Program-made: the position numbers and the translations under genes
Virus record (IMG/VR): IMGVR_UViG_3300026097_000035
Location: 1 to 46,725 of that record
Strand: one strand, 5' to 3'
DNA: 46,725 nucleotides
Origin: a virus
In this document: piece after piece, positions 6,343-13,401 of the stretch
Position numbering within the stretch: position 1 is the stretch's first letter
Layout: the number at the start of each line of letters is the position of its first letter
Notes under the pieces: generated by a model
What the model was told of the DNA's origin: nothing
Database searches by the model: none
The model's input: only the letters and a program-made list of their open reading frames with translations

Positions 6343-6392
6343 TTTTCAAGTTGCGTACAAATTCGTTTATTTGAACGAATTTGCCCAATTAC

Positions 6393-6421
6393 TTGACAAC
6401 ATAATTACAAACCGTTATAGT
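6393..6421 (+). promoter_or_regulatory. Rightward early promoter
   Basis: Perfect TTGACA (6393-6398), 17-nt spacer, TATAGT (6416-6421). Transcription should start near 6428, giving a leader of about 24 nt that holds AAGAAAGGGG at 6436-6445. The palindrome 6358-6383 lies directly upstream of the -35. No comparable promoter is visible for the next 14 kb, so it probably drives the whole early operon. Confidence 0.8.
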
Positions 6422-6451
6422 CAAAACTAGGTACAAAGAAAGGGGCAAAAA

Positions 6452-6799
6452 ATGCCACAACTAAAAGTAAACAACAGAGAATTCAACATTGAATTCGATG
6501 GCTCAATGCAGGGGTTCAGAATGAATGCCAGTGAATGGGACGGTTCCAATTGGCAGGATATCGAGTATTTCACTTGGGATATTCAGCGAATTGGGCAGAC
6601 ACAATTCGAGGCTCTATGCGACTTGTCCAGTGAGCTATTCAGAGAGGCAGTTTATGCTGAAGATTTTGCCATAACTCTTGGCGTTGATATCCGTTTCTCT
6701 GATGATGTTGATTGCAGAGATTGTGACTATTTCGGAAACTATTCAGAGATGGCAGAAGTAGATGATGAGTATCTCTGCCTAGATTGCGAGGCAAAATAA
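6452..6799 (+). CDS. Early protein with C-terminal zinc knuckle (115 aa)
   Basis: First gene of the rightward operon, ATG preceded by AAGAAAGGGG at 7 nt. The body is acidic with aromatic-rich strands (EWDGSNWQDIEYFTWDIQ); the C-terminus has CRDC and CLDC about 22 residues apart, a probable zinc ribbon. Not recognised. Its stop overlaps the next start (TAATG). As the first product of infection it may be a host-takeover protein. Confidence 0.75.
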   Translation: MPQLKVNNREFNIEFDGSMQGFRMNASEWDGSNWQDIEYFTWDIQRIGQTQFEALCDLSSELFREAVYAEDFAITLGVDIRFSDDVDCRDCDYFGNYSEMAEVDDEYLCLDCEAK

Positions 6800-7200
6800 T
6801 GAAATCACTACAACCACGACAAACTGAATTCGGCTTAGGCGTATTCGAGGGCTTAGAGATAGTAGCGGTATATAAGCCAAACTATTTGCAGTCACCAGAG
6901 GATATTGGTGCTGAACTTGAGCCAATGCAGGTACAAGCGTGGAAACAGAGTTACTGGTGCTATGCAGACTTGACTATCCAAGCCCGTTTCGAGGGAATGA
7001 TATTAGGTGAGATCGAGAGAGAGAACTTTATCTATGGACAATTTCCAGACCCTGACACTCGGCAATTGCTTGATTTCAGCGAACACAACTTTTGGCAACC
7101 GGTGAGAGATGAACTGATTGAAGATAACCAGCACAAACACGCCATATTCGAGGCTAAGGCTTTTTTGAATAGGGCAAAGAAACTAATGGAGGCAAACTAA
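6799..7200 (+). CDS. Unknown early protein (133 aa)
   Basis: ATG at 6799 in a TAATG junction is preferred over an in-frame ATG 15 bases upstream inside the previous gene. Mixed alpha/beta sequence rich in aromatic and Glu residues (YWCYADLTIQARFEGM, LLDFSEHNFWQPVRDEL), with a Lys/Ala helix at the end. No domain recognised. It immediately precedes the ssDNA-binding gene and ends in TAATG with it. Confidence 0.7.
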   Translation: MKSLQPRQTEFGLGVFEGLEIVAVYKPNYLQSPEDIGAELEPMQVQAWKQSYWCYADLTIQARFEGMILGEIERENFIYGQFPDPDTRQLLDFSEHNFWQPVRDELIEDNQHKHAIFEAKAFLNRAKKLMEAN

Positions 7201-7559
7201 TGAACACACAAGTAACACTGACTGGCTTAGTTGCGACTACGCCTAGACAAACCAATGGACAAACCCGTTTCAGGCTGGTAACAGTCGAGGGCGAGGGAAA
7301 CGACCACCTAGCTAGTGATGGTTCATCACACAGCACAAATTGGTTCACCATAAAATGCCCTGTTTCAATGGCAGACAATGTTTTACAGTCAATTCAGAAA
7401 GGCAACAGGGTAATTCTCACTGGAGATTTGCAAGTCAATGAATGGGACAATGGCGAAATGACTGGCACAACAGTTGAGATAGTCGTGTCTGCAATTGGCT
7501 ACGACCTAACCTATGGCGTTTCAGAGAACACGAGAATATTCAAAACGGAGGATAACTAA
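7200..7559 (+). CDS. ssb: Single-stranded DNA-binding protein (OB fold)
   Basis: 119 residues with bacterial SSB-like order of strands: MNTQVTLTGLVATTPR at the start, TRFRLVTVEG, then NWFTIKCPVSMADNVLQSIQKGNRVILTGDLQVNEWDNGE with the diagnostic KGxRVxVxGxL strand-loop. It is shorter than host SSB (usually 150-180) and lacks the long disordered linker and the acidic DDxxPF tip, so it may not recruit the host SSB interactome in the usual way. Coats ssDNA during replication and recombination. Linked by TAATG on both sides. Confidence 0.85.
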   Translation: MNTQVTLTGLVATTPRQTNGQTRFRLVTVEGEGNDHLASDGSSHSTNWFTIKCPVSMADNVLQSIQKGNRVILTGDLQVNEWDNGEMTGTTVEIVVSAIGYDLTYGVSENTRIFKTEDN

Positions 7560-7744
7560 TGAAAACAGTGAATGACTTAGTGGCTAAAATGCTTGAGCTT
7601 TTTCCCTATTCAAATATTGAAGAAGATAGAAATGGCGAGCTAATTGTATATACAGCCCTAACAGCCGATGAAAGTGAAAATTTGGTTGAGATCGATCAAG
7701 ACACGCAACTGGAAAACAGTTGGGAATTATGGGAGGAAAGCTAA
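7559..7744 (+). CDS. Small acidic protein (61 aa)
   Basis: MKTVNDLVAKMLELFPYSNIEEDRNGE start; a helix followed by strands and a strongly acidic second half (about one residue in four Asp/Glu). Not recognised. TAATG at both ends fixes the boundaries. Confidence 0.65.
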   Translation: MKTVNDLVAKMLELFPYSNIEEDRNGELIVYTALTADESENLVEIDQDTQLENSWELWEES

Positions 7745-7872
7745 TGCAGATATTAGATATTTGTGATGATTTTGCACCCGATACCCTAGCCCCTGATGAG
7801 GGTGATGGATTTGATTACACGCTAATTTGTTCCAGTTGTTTCTGGCACAAAGACGACCATAAGAAAGGATAA
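7744..7872 (+). CDS. Tiny Cys-containing protein (42 aa)
   Basis: ATG at 7744 shares its A with the previous stop. Acidic half (CDDFAPDTLAPDEGDG) then ICSSCFWHKDDHKKG: Cys-x2-Cys plus two His suggest a single zinc knuckle. Unknown role; recognised as a gene by the overlap chain. Confidence 0.55.
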   Translation: MQILDICDDFAPDTLAPDEGDGFDYTLICSSCFWHKDDHKKG

Positions 7873-7875
7873 CTA

Positions 7876-8037
7876 ATGAGTGAATACACGCCAACAACAC
7901 CTGCAACTGCCGAGGCTTTTGACTATGGCTACGCAAAGGGAATTGAGGACACGCTTTACGACCTACAAGCGATATACCCCGAAATCAAGAACAGCGACCT
8001 ATGGAAAGAATACATAGAGAAAGGCGTAAGACAATGA
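7876..8037 (+). CDS. Small protein (53 aa)
   Basis: ATG at 7876, with GGAT/AAAGGA about 8 nt upstream, ending in ATGA with the next gene at 8034. The sequence is one long amphipathic helix region (ATAEAFDYGYAKGIEDTLYD) followed by LWKEYIEKGVRQ. The segment resembles short phage proteins of unknown function. Confidence 0.6.
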   Translation: MSEYTPTTPATAEAFDYGYAKGIEDTLYDLQAIYPEIKNSDLWKEYIEKGVRQ

Positions 8038-8342
8038 TAAGCAAAAAGTATGTATTTATTTATAGCTACGACCACGAGTACGACAAGACACCCGTTGTCG
8101 AGGTATTTGAAACTGAACTAGACACAGACACCGGTTTGGATCAAGTAGGCACAATGGTTGAGCAACACAAGTTCACAGATAGTGAGTGCCACTGGATTGA
8201 CAACAGAGAAGGCAGAACATTCTTAGGGCAGTCAAGCTGGTACGAGATATTGACAACAGAGGACAATTGGCAAACCCAATTCCCCGAAACTATTGTGCAG
8301 AAGTTAGAAAGTCTGCCAGAGTACGAAAGGTTAGAGATATGA
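8034..8342 (+). CDS. Unknown early protein (102 aa)
   Basis: ATG at 8034 chosen from the ATGA overlap with the previous gene. Beta-rich start (KKYVFIYSYDHEYDKTPVVEVFET) and many Glu/Asp. No known motif. Stop overlaps the ATG of the next gene. Confidence 0.65.
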   Translation: MISKKYVFIYSYDHEYDKTPVVEVFETELDTDTGLDQVGTMVEQHKFTDSECHWIDNREGRTFLGQSSWYEILTTEDNWQTQFPETIVQKLESLPEYERLEI

Positions 8343-8479
8343 GAACAGTTAGGTTATCTGGCAATGATTTTGCCGAGATAAGGCGAATTGTCGAGTTATA
8401 TGTTCTTGAATGGGAACTACTAGGCAAAGAGCCACCAGAAGAAGCACAGACACTATATAGAAAGTTGAGAAATCAATGA
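8339..8479 (+). CDS. Tiny protein (46 aa)
   Basis: MRTVRLSGNDFAEIRRIVELYVL: a basic N-terminus and one amphipathic helix, then EPPEEAQTLYRKLRNQ. Boundaries set by ATGA overlaps on both sides. Could be a small DNA- or protein-binding helical peptide; unknown. Confidence 0.6.
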   Translation: MRTVRLSGNDFAEIRRIVELYVLEWELLGKEPPEEAQTLYRKLRNQ

Positions 8480-8637
8480 AGGAGTATCTGGTAGTGATAA
8501 TGCTTGAGGGAACTTTAGATATGAGCGTATTTGCCGAGAGTAGAGAAGAGGCAGAGGAAATAGCACAGAACACTAAGTTCCACTTGGATCAAGTTCACGA
8601 GTGGGACACAACAATAACCATAACCGAGGAGGAATAA
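8476..8637 (+). CDS. Small acidic protein (53 aa)
   Basis: Strand, then FAESREEAEEIAQNTK helix, then strand (TTITITEEE). The SxEEAEEI segment resembles that in the 5408-5614 gene of the leftward operon, so the two may be diverged paralogues of a small alpha/beta family. ATGA upstream and TAATG downstream. Confidence 0.6.
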   Translation: MKEYLVVIMLEGTLDMSVFAESREEAEEIAQNTKFHLDQVHEWDTTITITEEE

Positions 8638-8771
8638 TGGTTGAGATAGCACAACACTTAGGACACAAAATCTATGTAGCCAGATATGGATATGCAGATA
8701 GCACACACCACCACGCAATTGAATGTATGGATTGTATGGAGATAATCATTGACGATGAAGGAGAAGAATAA
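8637..8771 (+). CDS. Tiny His/Cys protein (44 aa)
   Basis: MVEIAQHLGHKIYVARYGY, then HHHAIECMDCMEIIIDDEGEE. THHH plus CMDC forms a plausible metal site. TAATG at both ends. Function unknown. Confidence 0.55.
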   Translation: MVEIAQHLGHKIYVARYGYADSTHHHAIECMDCMEIIIDDEGEE

Positions 8772-8911
8772 TGCGAGGATATGTTGAAGCACTAGAGAAT
8801 GCACAAATTAGTAACCCTAACGCTGGCTATGACGAGGTTATGGAGAACTACTACGAGGCGATTGATATCGCCAGAGATAATGCCAAATACGAGCCAGAGG
8901 AGGACGACTAA
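8771..8911 (+). CDS. Tiny acidic protein (46 aa)
   Basis: Mostly helical, Asn/Glu/Asp rich (NPNAGYDEVMENYYEAIDIA) with an EPEEDD tail. Bounded by TAATG overlaps. Not recognised. Confidence 0.55.
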   Translation: MRGYVEALENAQISNPNAGYDEVMENYYEAIDIARDNAKYEPEEDD

Positions 8912-9423
8912 TGGGATTAGACCAGAGTTTCTACCTAAGAAAATGGGTTAGCTCGATTGACTGGATCAAGACCAATGGAGGCGACTTAGTTGATAATGAT
9001 GAATATGACAAGCTCACTTATCACTTTATGCCAGAGGATATTGACAAGCACGCTAGGCACAAGTCTGCACACATTGAAGTCAAGCTAATTGACTTGAGAA
9101 AGCTATATCCGCTTGAAGAGTGGTTAGACGCCAATTGTGAGTTTGCAGAGGGCAGAGATGAATTCGAGATCTCGCTGGACGAGTTTGAGAACTTAGCCAA
9201 AGCTTGTAGAGAAGTTGTGCAAGCGTCAGAGAGAGGGCTTGAAGATGAATATTTCACAAACCGCTTTTTCAACTATTTCGGAAGTGTGAGAGATTACACC
9301 ACAAGAGATATTGAGTATTTCGTGGAACAGCTTGACAAGCTTGCCGATTGCATTGACGACACACTGAAGCTAACTAAGAGAGATGGGTTTCACTACGAGA
9401 TCAGGTATTCGAGGAGCTACTGA
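8911..9423 (+). CDS. MGLD-type phage protein of unknown function (170 aa)
   Basis: Begins MGLDQSFYLRKWVSS, resembling a widespread class of uncharacterised phage proteins that start MGLD followed by a tyrosine-rich strand. Central part has many His/Lys and acidic helices (EEWLDANCEFAEGRDEFEISL), the end is aromatic (HYEIRYSRSY). No catalytic motif is evident. Starts in TAATG and ends in TGATG with the next gene. Confidence 0.75.
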   Translation: MGLDQSFYLRKWVSSIDWIKTNGGDLVDNDEYDKLTYHFMPEDIDKHARHKSAHIEVKLIDLRKLYPLEEWLDANCEFAEGRDEFEISLDEFENLAKACREVVQASERGLEDEYFTNRFFNYFGSVRDYTTRDIEYFVEQLDKLADCIDDTLKLTKRDGFHYEIRYSRSY

Positions 9424-9782
9424 TGGAATATACATTCTTTACATACAACGAAAATGGCTATGCAGTCGCTGAAGCGTATGTAGGCAATAATCAACCAGTT
9501 CACACGCTGAAGCTACCGTTGCAAGAATTTTATGCAGAAGAAGTTGCATATCTACTTGACAACGAGGACTGGATGGACGATGCTGAGAATTATGAACACT
9601 ATAAAGAGATGAACTGGAATGGTTTCACAGCTGGTGACACACCACCGCTCGTGAAATGGTGGCTTGCAAGCCTCCCCACACCAACAAAGAAACAAAGGAG
9701 AGATACGTGGATAGAACCGAGCAAGAGTATGCCCTTATGGAGATGGCTACTTGGATTGATACGGTGGCTAAGACTGAGTTAG
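9423..9782 (+). CDS. Unknown early protein with basic amphipathic tail (119 aa)
   Basis: ATG at 9423 overlaps the previous stop (TGATGG). Residues 1-90 are acidic and aromatic; the last 17 residues (MPLWRWLLGLIRWLRLS) form a very hydrophobic, Trp/Arg-rich amphipathic helix that could insert into a membrane. The final 76 bp also encode the start of the next gene in another frame. The tail may be functional or an accident of a lost upstream stop. Confidence 0.6.
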   Translation: MEYTFFTYNENGYAVAEAYVGNNQPVHTLKLPLQEFYAEEVAYLLDNEDWMDDAENYEHYKEMNWNGFTAGDTPPLVKWWLASLPTPTKKQRRDTWIEPSKSMPLWRWLLGLIRWLRLS

Positions 9783-9934
9783 AACTTGGGCTGGCTACAC
9801 ACACAGCAAAGATTGCACTCGATCAGGCGATTGACTTTATTGAGAGAAACATTGCTGAAAACCCTGACAGGCACAAAACTGTCGTTCAACTAATGAAAAC
9901 AAGAATAAAGATTTCGGAGAAACTATATGAATAA
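9707..9934 (+). CDS. Small helical protein (75 aa), GTG start
   Basis: The longer frame opens at 9656, but GTG at 9707 follows AAAGGAG at 6 nt, the best SD here. The product is almost all helix (ALMEMATWIDTVAKTELELG, ALDQAIDFIERNIAENPD) ending KTRIKISEKLYE. Not recognised. Overlaps the preceding gene by 76 bp and the next by 8 bp. Confidence 0.6.
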   Translation: MDRTEQEYALMEMATWIDTVAKTELELGLATHTAKIALDQAIDFIERNIAENPDRHKTVVQLMKTRIKISEKLYE

Positions 9935-10319
9935 GCAAATACTAAACGATGTAATGGTTGAGGTATGGGACGCCGAGAATGGCGTTGATATGTACGATGA
10001 CGACCTAGACAATGTTGATTTGAGATTGACCGTCTATAAAGCGTATGACAGCAACTACACCGAGGACTATATGAGTATGTATAAGTCAGAACAGTTGGGC
10101 GTGGATCAGTTTGCCGAGGCTATGGGCAGAGATATGGAGAGTGCCATTGGGTTTACAGAGTGGATGACTGCACTGTATGCACTAACCCAATACAACTTCC
10201 CCAAAGATATTCAGAACTTTATTATCTACACAATTGCCGAACAAGAAGGCGTTACCGTTGGAGAGATTGAGCAGATGATCGCACACGAGAAGAATGAGTT
10301 AGCAAAGCTAGGGGTTTGA
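9927..10319 (+). CDS. Acidic early protein (130 aa)
   Basis: ATG at 9927 overlaps the previous stop. Very acidic N-terminal third (WDAENGVDMYDDDLDNVDLR), then helical segments rich in Met and Tyr. High negative charge resembles DNA-mimic or host-inhibitor proteins, but nothing specific is recognised. Confidence 0.65.
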   Translation: MNKQILNDVMVEVWDAENGVDMYDDDLDNVDLRLTVYKAYDSNYTEDYMSMYKSEQLGVDQFAEAMGRDMESAIGFTEWMTALYALTQYNFPKDIQNFIIYTIAEQEGVTVGEIEQMIAHEKNELAKLGV

Positions 10320-10321
10320 CA

Positions 10322-10516
10322 ATGACACAGTTTTACTTTGACACAGATGGCAACTATGGCGAGGCCGATGACTTGATCATTGCTCACACAGACCAGTTTG
10401 ATGAAGATGACTGGGCAATGATTGAGCAAGCACCAGCTGACCTAAGAATTCACGTTGTCGAATTGATTCTAAAGACTAAGACAGGCACACAGACAAGGAC
10501 ACTAAAAGGATTATGA
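10322..10516 (+). CDS. Small acidic protein (64 aa)
   Basis: ATG at 10322 is preferred to the in-frame TTG at 10316. Acidic front (DTDGNYGEADDLI, QFDEDDWAMIEQ), basic end (KTKTGTQTRTLKGL). Stop overlaps the next ATG (ATGA). Unknown. Confidence 0.6.
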   Translation: MTQFYFDTDGNYGEADDLIIAHTDQFDEDDWAMIEQAPADLRIHVVELILKTKTGTQTRTLKGL

Positions 10517-10782
10517 GTACCTACGATGTAAAGGTGACCGGTGATCTCAACAAGGTCGGAACATTCCTAGCAGACTTGCTGGAGCGACAGATAACACCTT
10601 TGAACCTGAAATACCACAACCTAAAGATTGATGACCTAAAGTGGATGACACTTGAGAATGGCTCATCAGAAACTAACGGGCGAATTCACGTCCACGAGGA
10701 CAAGATCAAGAGATTGCACTTGACCCAAATAAACACACAATACAGAATAAAAATTACAGCAAAGAAAGTAGAAAACAAATGA
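10513..10782 (+). CDS. Unknown small basic protein (89 aa)
   Basis: MSTYDVKVTGDLNKVGTFLADLLERQ, then a Lys/His-rich second half (HVHEDKIKRLHLTQINTQYRIK). In contrast to its acidic neighbours it is basic, so nucleic-acid contact is possible. ATGA overlaps on both sides. Confidence 0.6.
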   Translation: MSTYDVKVTGDLNKVGTFLADLLERQITPLNLKYHNLKIDDLKWMTLENGSSETNGRIHVHEDKIKRLHLTQINTQYRIKITAKKVENK

Positions 10783-11255
10783 ACCTAAGCACACAGGCAA
10801 AGAACGCATTAGACCGAGTAGTAAACACCCACGTTTCTTATAAAATCGCCAGAGAGGGCTTTGAGCGTGAGTTACAGGCAGAACTACAAGAGAAGCTAAA
10901 AGAGTTTGTTGAGCAACGCAACAGGGCTGTGATTATGGCTGATAAGGCTGGAGTGCCGAGAACACAAATTGGCAAGGCAATGGGAACAACCAATTACAGA
11001 ACTGTGCAAGAGATACTAGAGGAAGCTGCTGACAGCGTGGACTTTGTCGCTGGTGAGAATGATAACTGGGCGATCAATAAGGTCGAGAACGGCTATGAGC
11101 TTTCGATTATTGAGCTAGGTGCAGGAGCGGTTAGCGGTACAGCAATTGTGCGTGTCAATGACGGAGAGCTGGAGTTTGTTCAGGGAGATCCGTTTGTAGT
11201 GCCACAGGTTTACCGCAACAACATTGCACCTGAGATCATTCAGGCGATTGCTTGA
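10779..11255 (+). CDS. Probable helix-turn-helix DNA-binding protein (158 aa)
   Basis: A charged N-terminal helix (FERELQAELQEKLKEFVEQRN) leads into a helix-turn-helix-like segment: ADKAGVPRTQIGKAMGTTNY followed by RTVQEILEE (about residues 46-75). The C-terminal half is beta rich (WAINKVENGYELSIIELG). It is a candidate binder of the repeated motif at 6072-6383, but that link is only inference. Confidence 0.6.
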   Translation: MNLSTQAKNALDRVVNTHVSYKIAREGFERELQAELQEKLKEFVEQRNRAVIMADKAGVPRTQIGKAMGTTNYRTVQEILEEAADSVDFVAGENDNWAINKVENGYELSIIELGAGAVSGTAIVRVNDGELEFVQGDPFVVPQVYRNNIAPEIIQAIA

Positions 11256-11454
11256 TTTTGGCATAGCTTTCTCACTTTTTGGATTACCTTTACTTGCTGT
11301 TGCCTATGGATTTATATCTCACTACATAGACAGCAAGAAGTATCCAAAGGTTGAGCAAAAGCAAACAACTGTAAGCAATGACAACCTTTACTTGAAACAG
11401 GAGCCATACAACCGTTATGACGGAGGAGATTACAACCACGCTGAAACCCTATGA
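11248..11454 (+). CDS. Small membrane protein (68 aa), TTG start
   Basis: TTG at 11248, overlapping the end of the previous gene by 8 bp, places a transmembrane helix (IAFSLFGLPLLAVAYGFISH) right after LDFG; an ATG at 11224 in the same frame is possible but buried deeper in the upstream gene. The rest is polar (DSKKYPKVEQKQTTVSND) and would be cytoplasmic or periplasm-facing. Its last 38 bp overlap the helicase gene. Confidence 0.5.
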   Translation: MLDFGIAFSLFGLPLLAVAYGFISHYIDSKKYPKVEQKQTTVSNDNLYLKQEPYNRYDGGDYNHAETL

Positions 11455-12817
11455 TTATCAGGAGCGTGATATACAAAAGATAATCAACAACGATGGAACT
11501 GGGATCATCGCAACACAAGTTGGTGGAGGTAAGACCTTAGTAGCAATTGAAGTTGCCAGAAGACTGAGAACTGAAACCAATATGGTAATTGCACCTAAGG
11601 GAACTCACAAAAGAGCTTGGGAGAAAACGATCAAGCGACAGATACCAGAAGCTAAGGTGAAGTATGTAAACAGCACCAAAGCTGGTAAAGAAGCTTGGGA
11701 TGACTTAGCCAATGAAGTGCCTAGCTGGTACATATTGTCGCCAGAGTATTTTCGCAAGTTCCACTGGGGATCTGTGAAGCCGGACTTTGCAGTGTTTGAT
11801 GAAGTTCACAGAGCTAGTAACCGCAAAGCTAAGACTTCCACAGCCTTGTCCACGCTAAAGGCTAAGAGCAGACTTGCTATGAGTGGAACAATAGCTGGAA
11901 ATAAGATAGAAGGTTTCTGGTCTGTGCTTAGGTGGGTCTATCCCGAAATAGCTGGCAGAAGCTTTTGGAAGTGGGTTGATAAGTATTGCATTACTAAGTT
12001 TGATCCATTTGCTGGCAAGGTGATTGCTGGTGAGAGAGTTGCAGGAGCAATTGTGGACTCGATCCCTTGCTACATTCGCCATCTAAAGAGGGAGCGTTGT
12101 TGCTCATTCCATCCTGAGGGTATGGATGCCGAGCTACCTAGAGTTGTGCAAGAAGAAAGAGTTGTGCAGTTATCTCCAGAGCAGAAGCGTATCTACAAGA
12201 AGTTTGAGAAAGACTTGCTTGTGTTCTTGGAAGGTAACCCGATGGTTGCTGAGGTGCCAGTGGCAAGCCGAATTCGACTGAGACAGATAACTCTGGGAGT
12301 TCCGACAGTCACCGATGAAGGTGAGGTTACCTTTGCTGAGGATTGCAAGTCATCCAAGTTGGACGAGCTGAAGTCAATTATCGAGGACTCGCCAGATGGT
12401 GAGCCAATGCTGATCTTGACTCACTCTCAGAAGTTTGCTGAGGTTACTGCTAAGCGATTAGGCGAGAAAGCGTTTGAGTGGTCTGGTAAGAAGTCTCAGA
12501 AGCTGAGAGATGAAGCATTAGAAAAGTTTATTGCTGGCGACTTGCAGTACATAGTTGCAGTGATTAGTGCCATTGGTGAGGGAACTGATGGCCTACAGGA
12601 GCGTTGCTCCACCGTAGTTTGGCTAAGCCGAGATGACAACCGATTGCTCAATGAGCAAGCAGCTGGTCGTTTAGATCGTCAAGGTCAGAAATCTTCTGTG
12701 ACTAGTTTTGACATTATCGCAGAGGACACATATGATGAAGGACAGCTGAGCAAGTTGGTGCTTGACCAGTTGAAGATGAACCAATCACTAAGGAGAGAAG
12801 ATGAGCAGGATAACTGA
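11417..12817 (+). CDS. SNF2/DEAD-type helicase
   Basis: 466 residues. Helicase superfamily 2 motifs in order: Walker A TQVGGGKT (about 33-40), motif II DEVH (about 128-131), motif III SGT (about 156-158), and the second RecA lobe with motif V (AIGEGTDGLQ) and motif VI EQAAGRLDRQGQ. This is the SNF2-like helicase found next to phage replication genes; it translocates on duplex DNA and may assist origin opening or fork remodelling. It overlaps the upstream membrane protein and the downstream gene (12801), so it is co-translated. SD is weak (AGGAG 13 nt upstream). Confidence 0.9.
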   Translation: MTEEITTTLKPYDYQERDIQKIINNDGTGIIATQVGGGKTLVAIEVARRLRTETNMVIAPKGTHKRAWEKTIKRQIPEAKVKYVNSTKAGKEAWDDLANEVPSWYILSPEYFRKFHWGSVKPDFAVFDEVHRASNRKAKTSTALSTLKAKSRLAMSGTIAGNKIEGFWSVLRWVYPEIAGRSFWKWVDKYCITKFDPFAGKVIAGERVAGAIVDSIPCYIRHLKRERCCSFHPEGMDAELPRVVQEERVVQLSPEQKRIYKKFEKDLLVFLEGNPMVAEVPVASRIRLRQITLGVPTVTDEGEVTFAEDCKSSKLDELKSIIEDSPDGEPMLILTHSQKFAEVTAKRLGEKAFEWSGKKSQKLRDEALEKFIAGDLQYIVAVISAIGEGTDGLQERCSTVVWLSRDDNRLLNEQAAGRLDRQGQKSSVTSFDIIAEDTYDEGQLSKLVLDQLKMNQSLRREDEQDN

Positions 12818-13046
12818 ATTTGATGAGGCTGAGATACCAGAGATCAGATCAAGAGTGCTAAGTATGGATGAGGCGGCTCACCATTACTACAGTGCATATA
12901 AAAGAGGATTAGCAGAAGGCAAGAGAATAGCCAAGCAGGACATTGCAGAGGCTAAAGATCAGCTAAAGAAAGAAGCAGGCAATATGCCCGGACCAGTTTT
13001 TATGGGCGTATTGAACTGGCTGAACGCTTTAGAGTCTAAGTACTAA
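12801..13046 (+). CDS. Helical protein (81 aa)
   Basis: MSRITEFDEAEIPEIRSRVL start with AGGAGAG 5-6 nt upstream inside the helicase gene. Central Lys/Ala/Glu helix (AYKRGLAEGKRIAKQDIAEA) then MPGPVFMGVLNWLNALESK. Unknown; overlaps the helicase end by 17 bp. Confidence 0.65.
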   Translation: MSRITEFDEAEIPEIRSRVLSMDEAAHHYYSAYKRGLAEGKRIAKQDIAEAKDQLKKEAGNMPGPVFMGVLNWLNALESKY

Positions 13047-13105
13047 TTTTAGATTTTGGTATGTCATTAGATAGTTAAGCTGATATTATATGCCAAACTA
13101 TTTTG

Positions 13106-13399
13106 ATGGCTCCTAAAATTCGATTAGACGAATCTGCACTATGGAAATCAAGAGATGCTCAACAAAAATGGAGAAAGCTCGTTGAGGAGCAACACAAACT
13201 TGATAGCACAAAGTGCCAGATCCTACCAGAGCCATTCACAGACTTCCCACAAATTATTAGCGATGACCACGCTGAAGAGCTGTGTCATAAATGTCCGTTG
13301 CTAAAACTATGCTACGACTATGCAGTAGCCAATGATGAGACTTGGGGTATTTGGGGTGGCGTAAATTTCACAGACGCAACACAACATATACAGGAGTAA
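13106..13399 (+). CDS. WhiB-like iron-sulfur regulator 1
   Basis: 97 residues from ATG 13106 (TTG three bases upstream is also possible). Four Cys at about 37, 60, 63 and 69 in the Wbl pattern C-x22-C-x2-C-x5-C, followed by the signature turn GIWGGV (81-86). Wbl proteins bind a [4Fe-4S] cluster and the domain 4 of the primary sigma factor; phage Wbl proteins can down-regulate the host WhiB2 system. The basic C-terminal DNA-binding tail is missing: the protein ends soon after GIWGG (NFTDATQHIQE). No SD is visible; an AT-rich TATTAT lies 16 nt upstream. Confidence 0.9.
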   Translation: MAPKIRLDESALWKSRDAQQKWRKLVEEQHKLDSTKCQILPEPFTDFPQIISDDHAEELCHKCPLLKLCYDYAVANDETWGIWGGVNFTDATQHIQE

Positions 13400-13401
13400 G
13401 A

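Larger units (their letters stand above)
6072..6383. repeat. Seven copies of a CAAATTCGT-like operator/iteron motif
   Basis: ACAAATTCGT at 6072-6081; GAATTTGT (inverted) 6092-6099; CGTATTTGCAC (inverted) 6196-6206; TGCGTACAAATTCGT 6212-6226; CGTATTTGCAC (inverted) 6236-6246; TGCGTACAAATTCGT 6352-6366; ACGAATTTG (inverted) 6375-6383. Copies come as inverted neighbours about 20 bp centre to centre. The last pair is a perfect 9-bp palindrome (CAAATTCGT, 8-bp gap, ACGAATTTG) ending 9 bp before the -35 of the early promoter. Consistent with operators for a dimeric regulator or with replication iterons. Confidence 0.75.
5824..6451. other. Control region between divergent early operons
   Basis: No convincing protein gene in these 628 bp. 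In order it holds: leftward promoter (5854-5883), rightward promoter feeding a hairpin RNA (5918-6010), a direct repeat CCTGAGAT (6013-6020 and 6042-6049), the first inverted pair of a CAAATTCGT motif, an AT-rich tract flanked by CT/GA runs (6111-6171), further motif copies, an 84-bp inverted repeat (6259-6342), a perfect operator-like palindrome (6358-6383) and the rightward early promoter (6393-6421). This density of repeats, at the point where transcription diverges, is what is expected of an early switch and replication origin. Confidence 0.75.

Noticed and set aside
6072-6383. CRISPR array
   Set aside because: Repeats are short, in both orientations and with unequal spacing; no cas genes. 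The Cas4-like protein is a phage recombination exonuclease.
13047-13105. Promoter for the Wbl pair
   Set aside because: A TATTAT at 13084-13089 is present, but I find no -35 at an acceptable distance and the gap to the ATG does not fit a leaderless start, so I do not call it.
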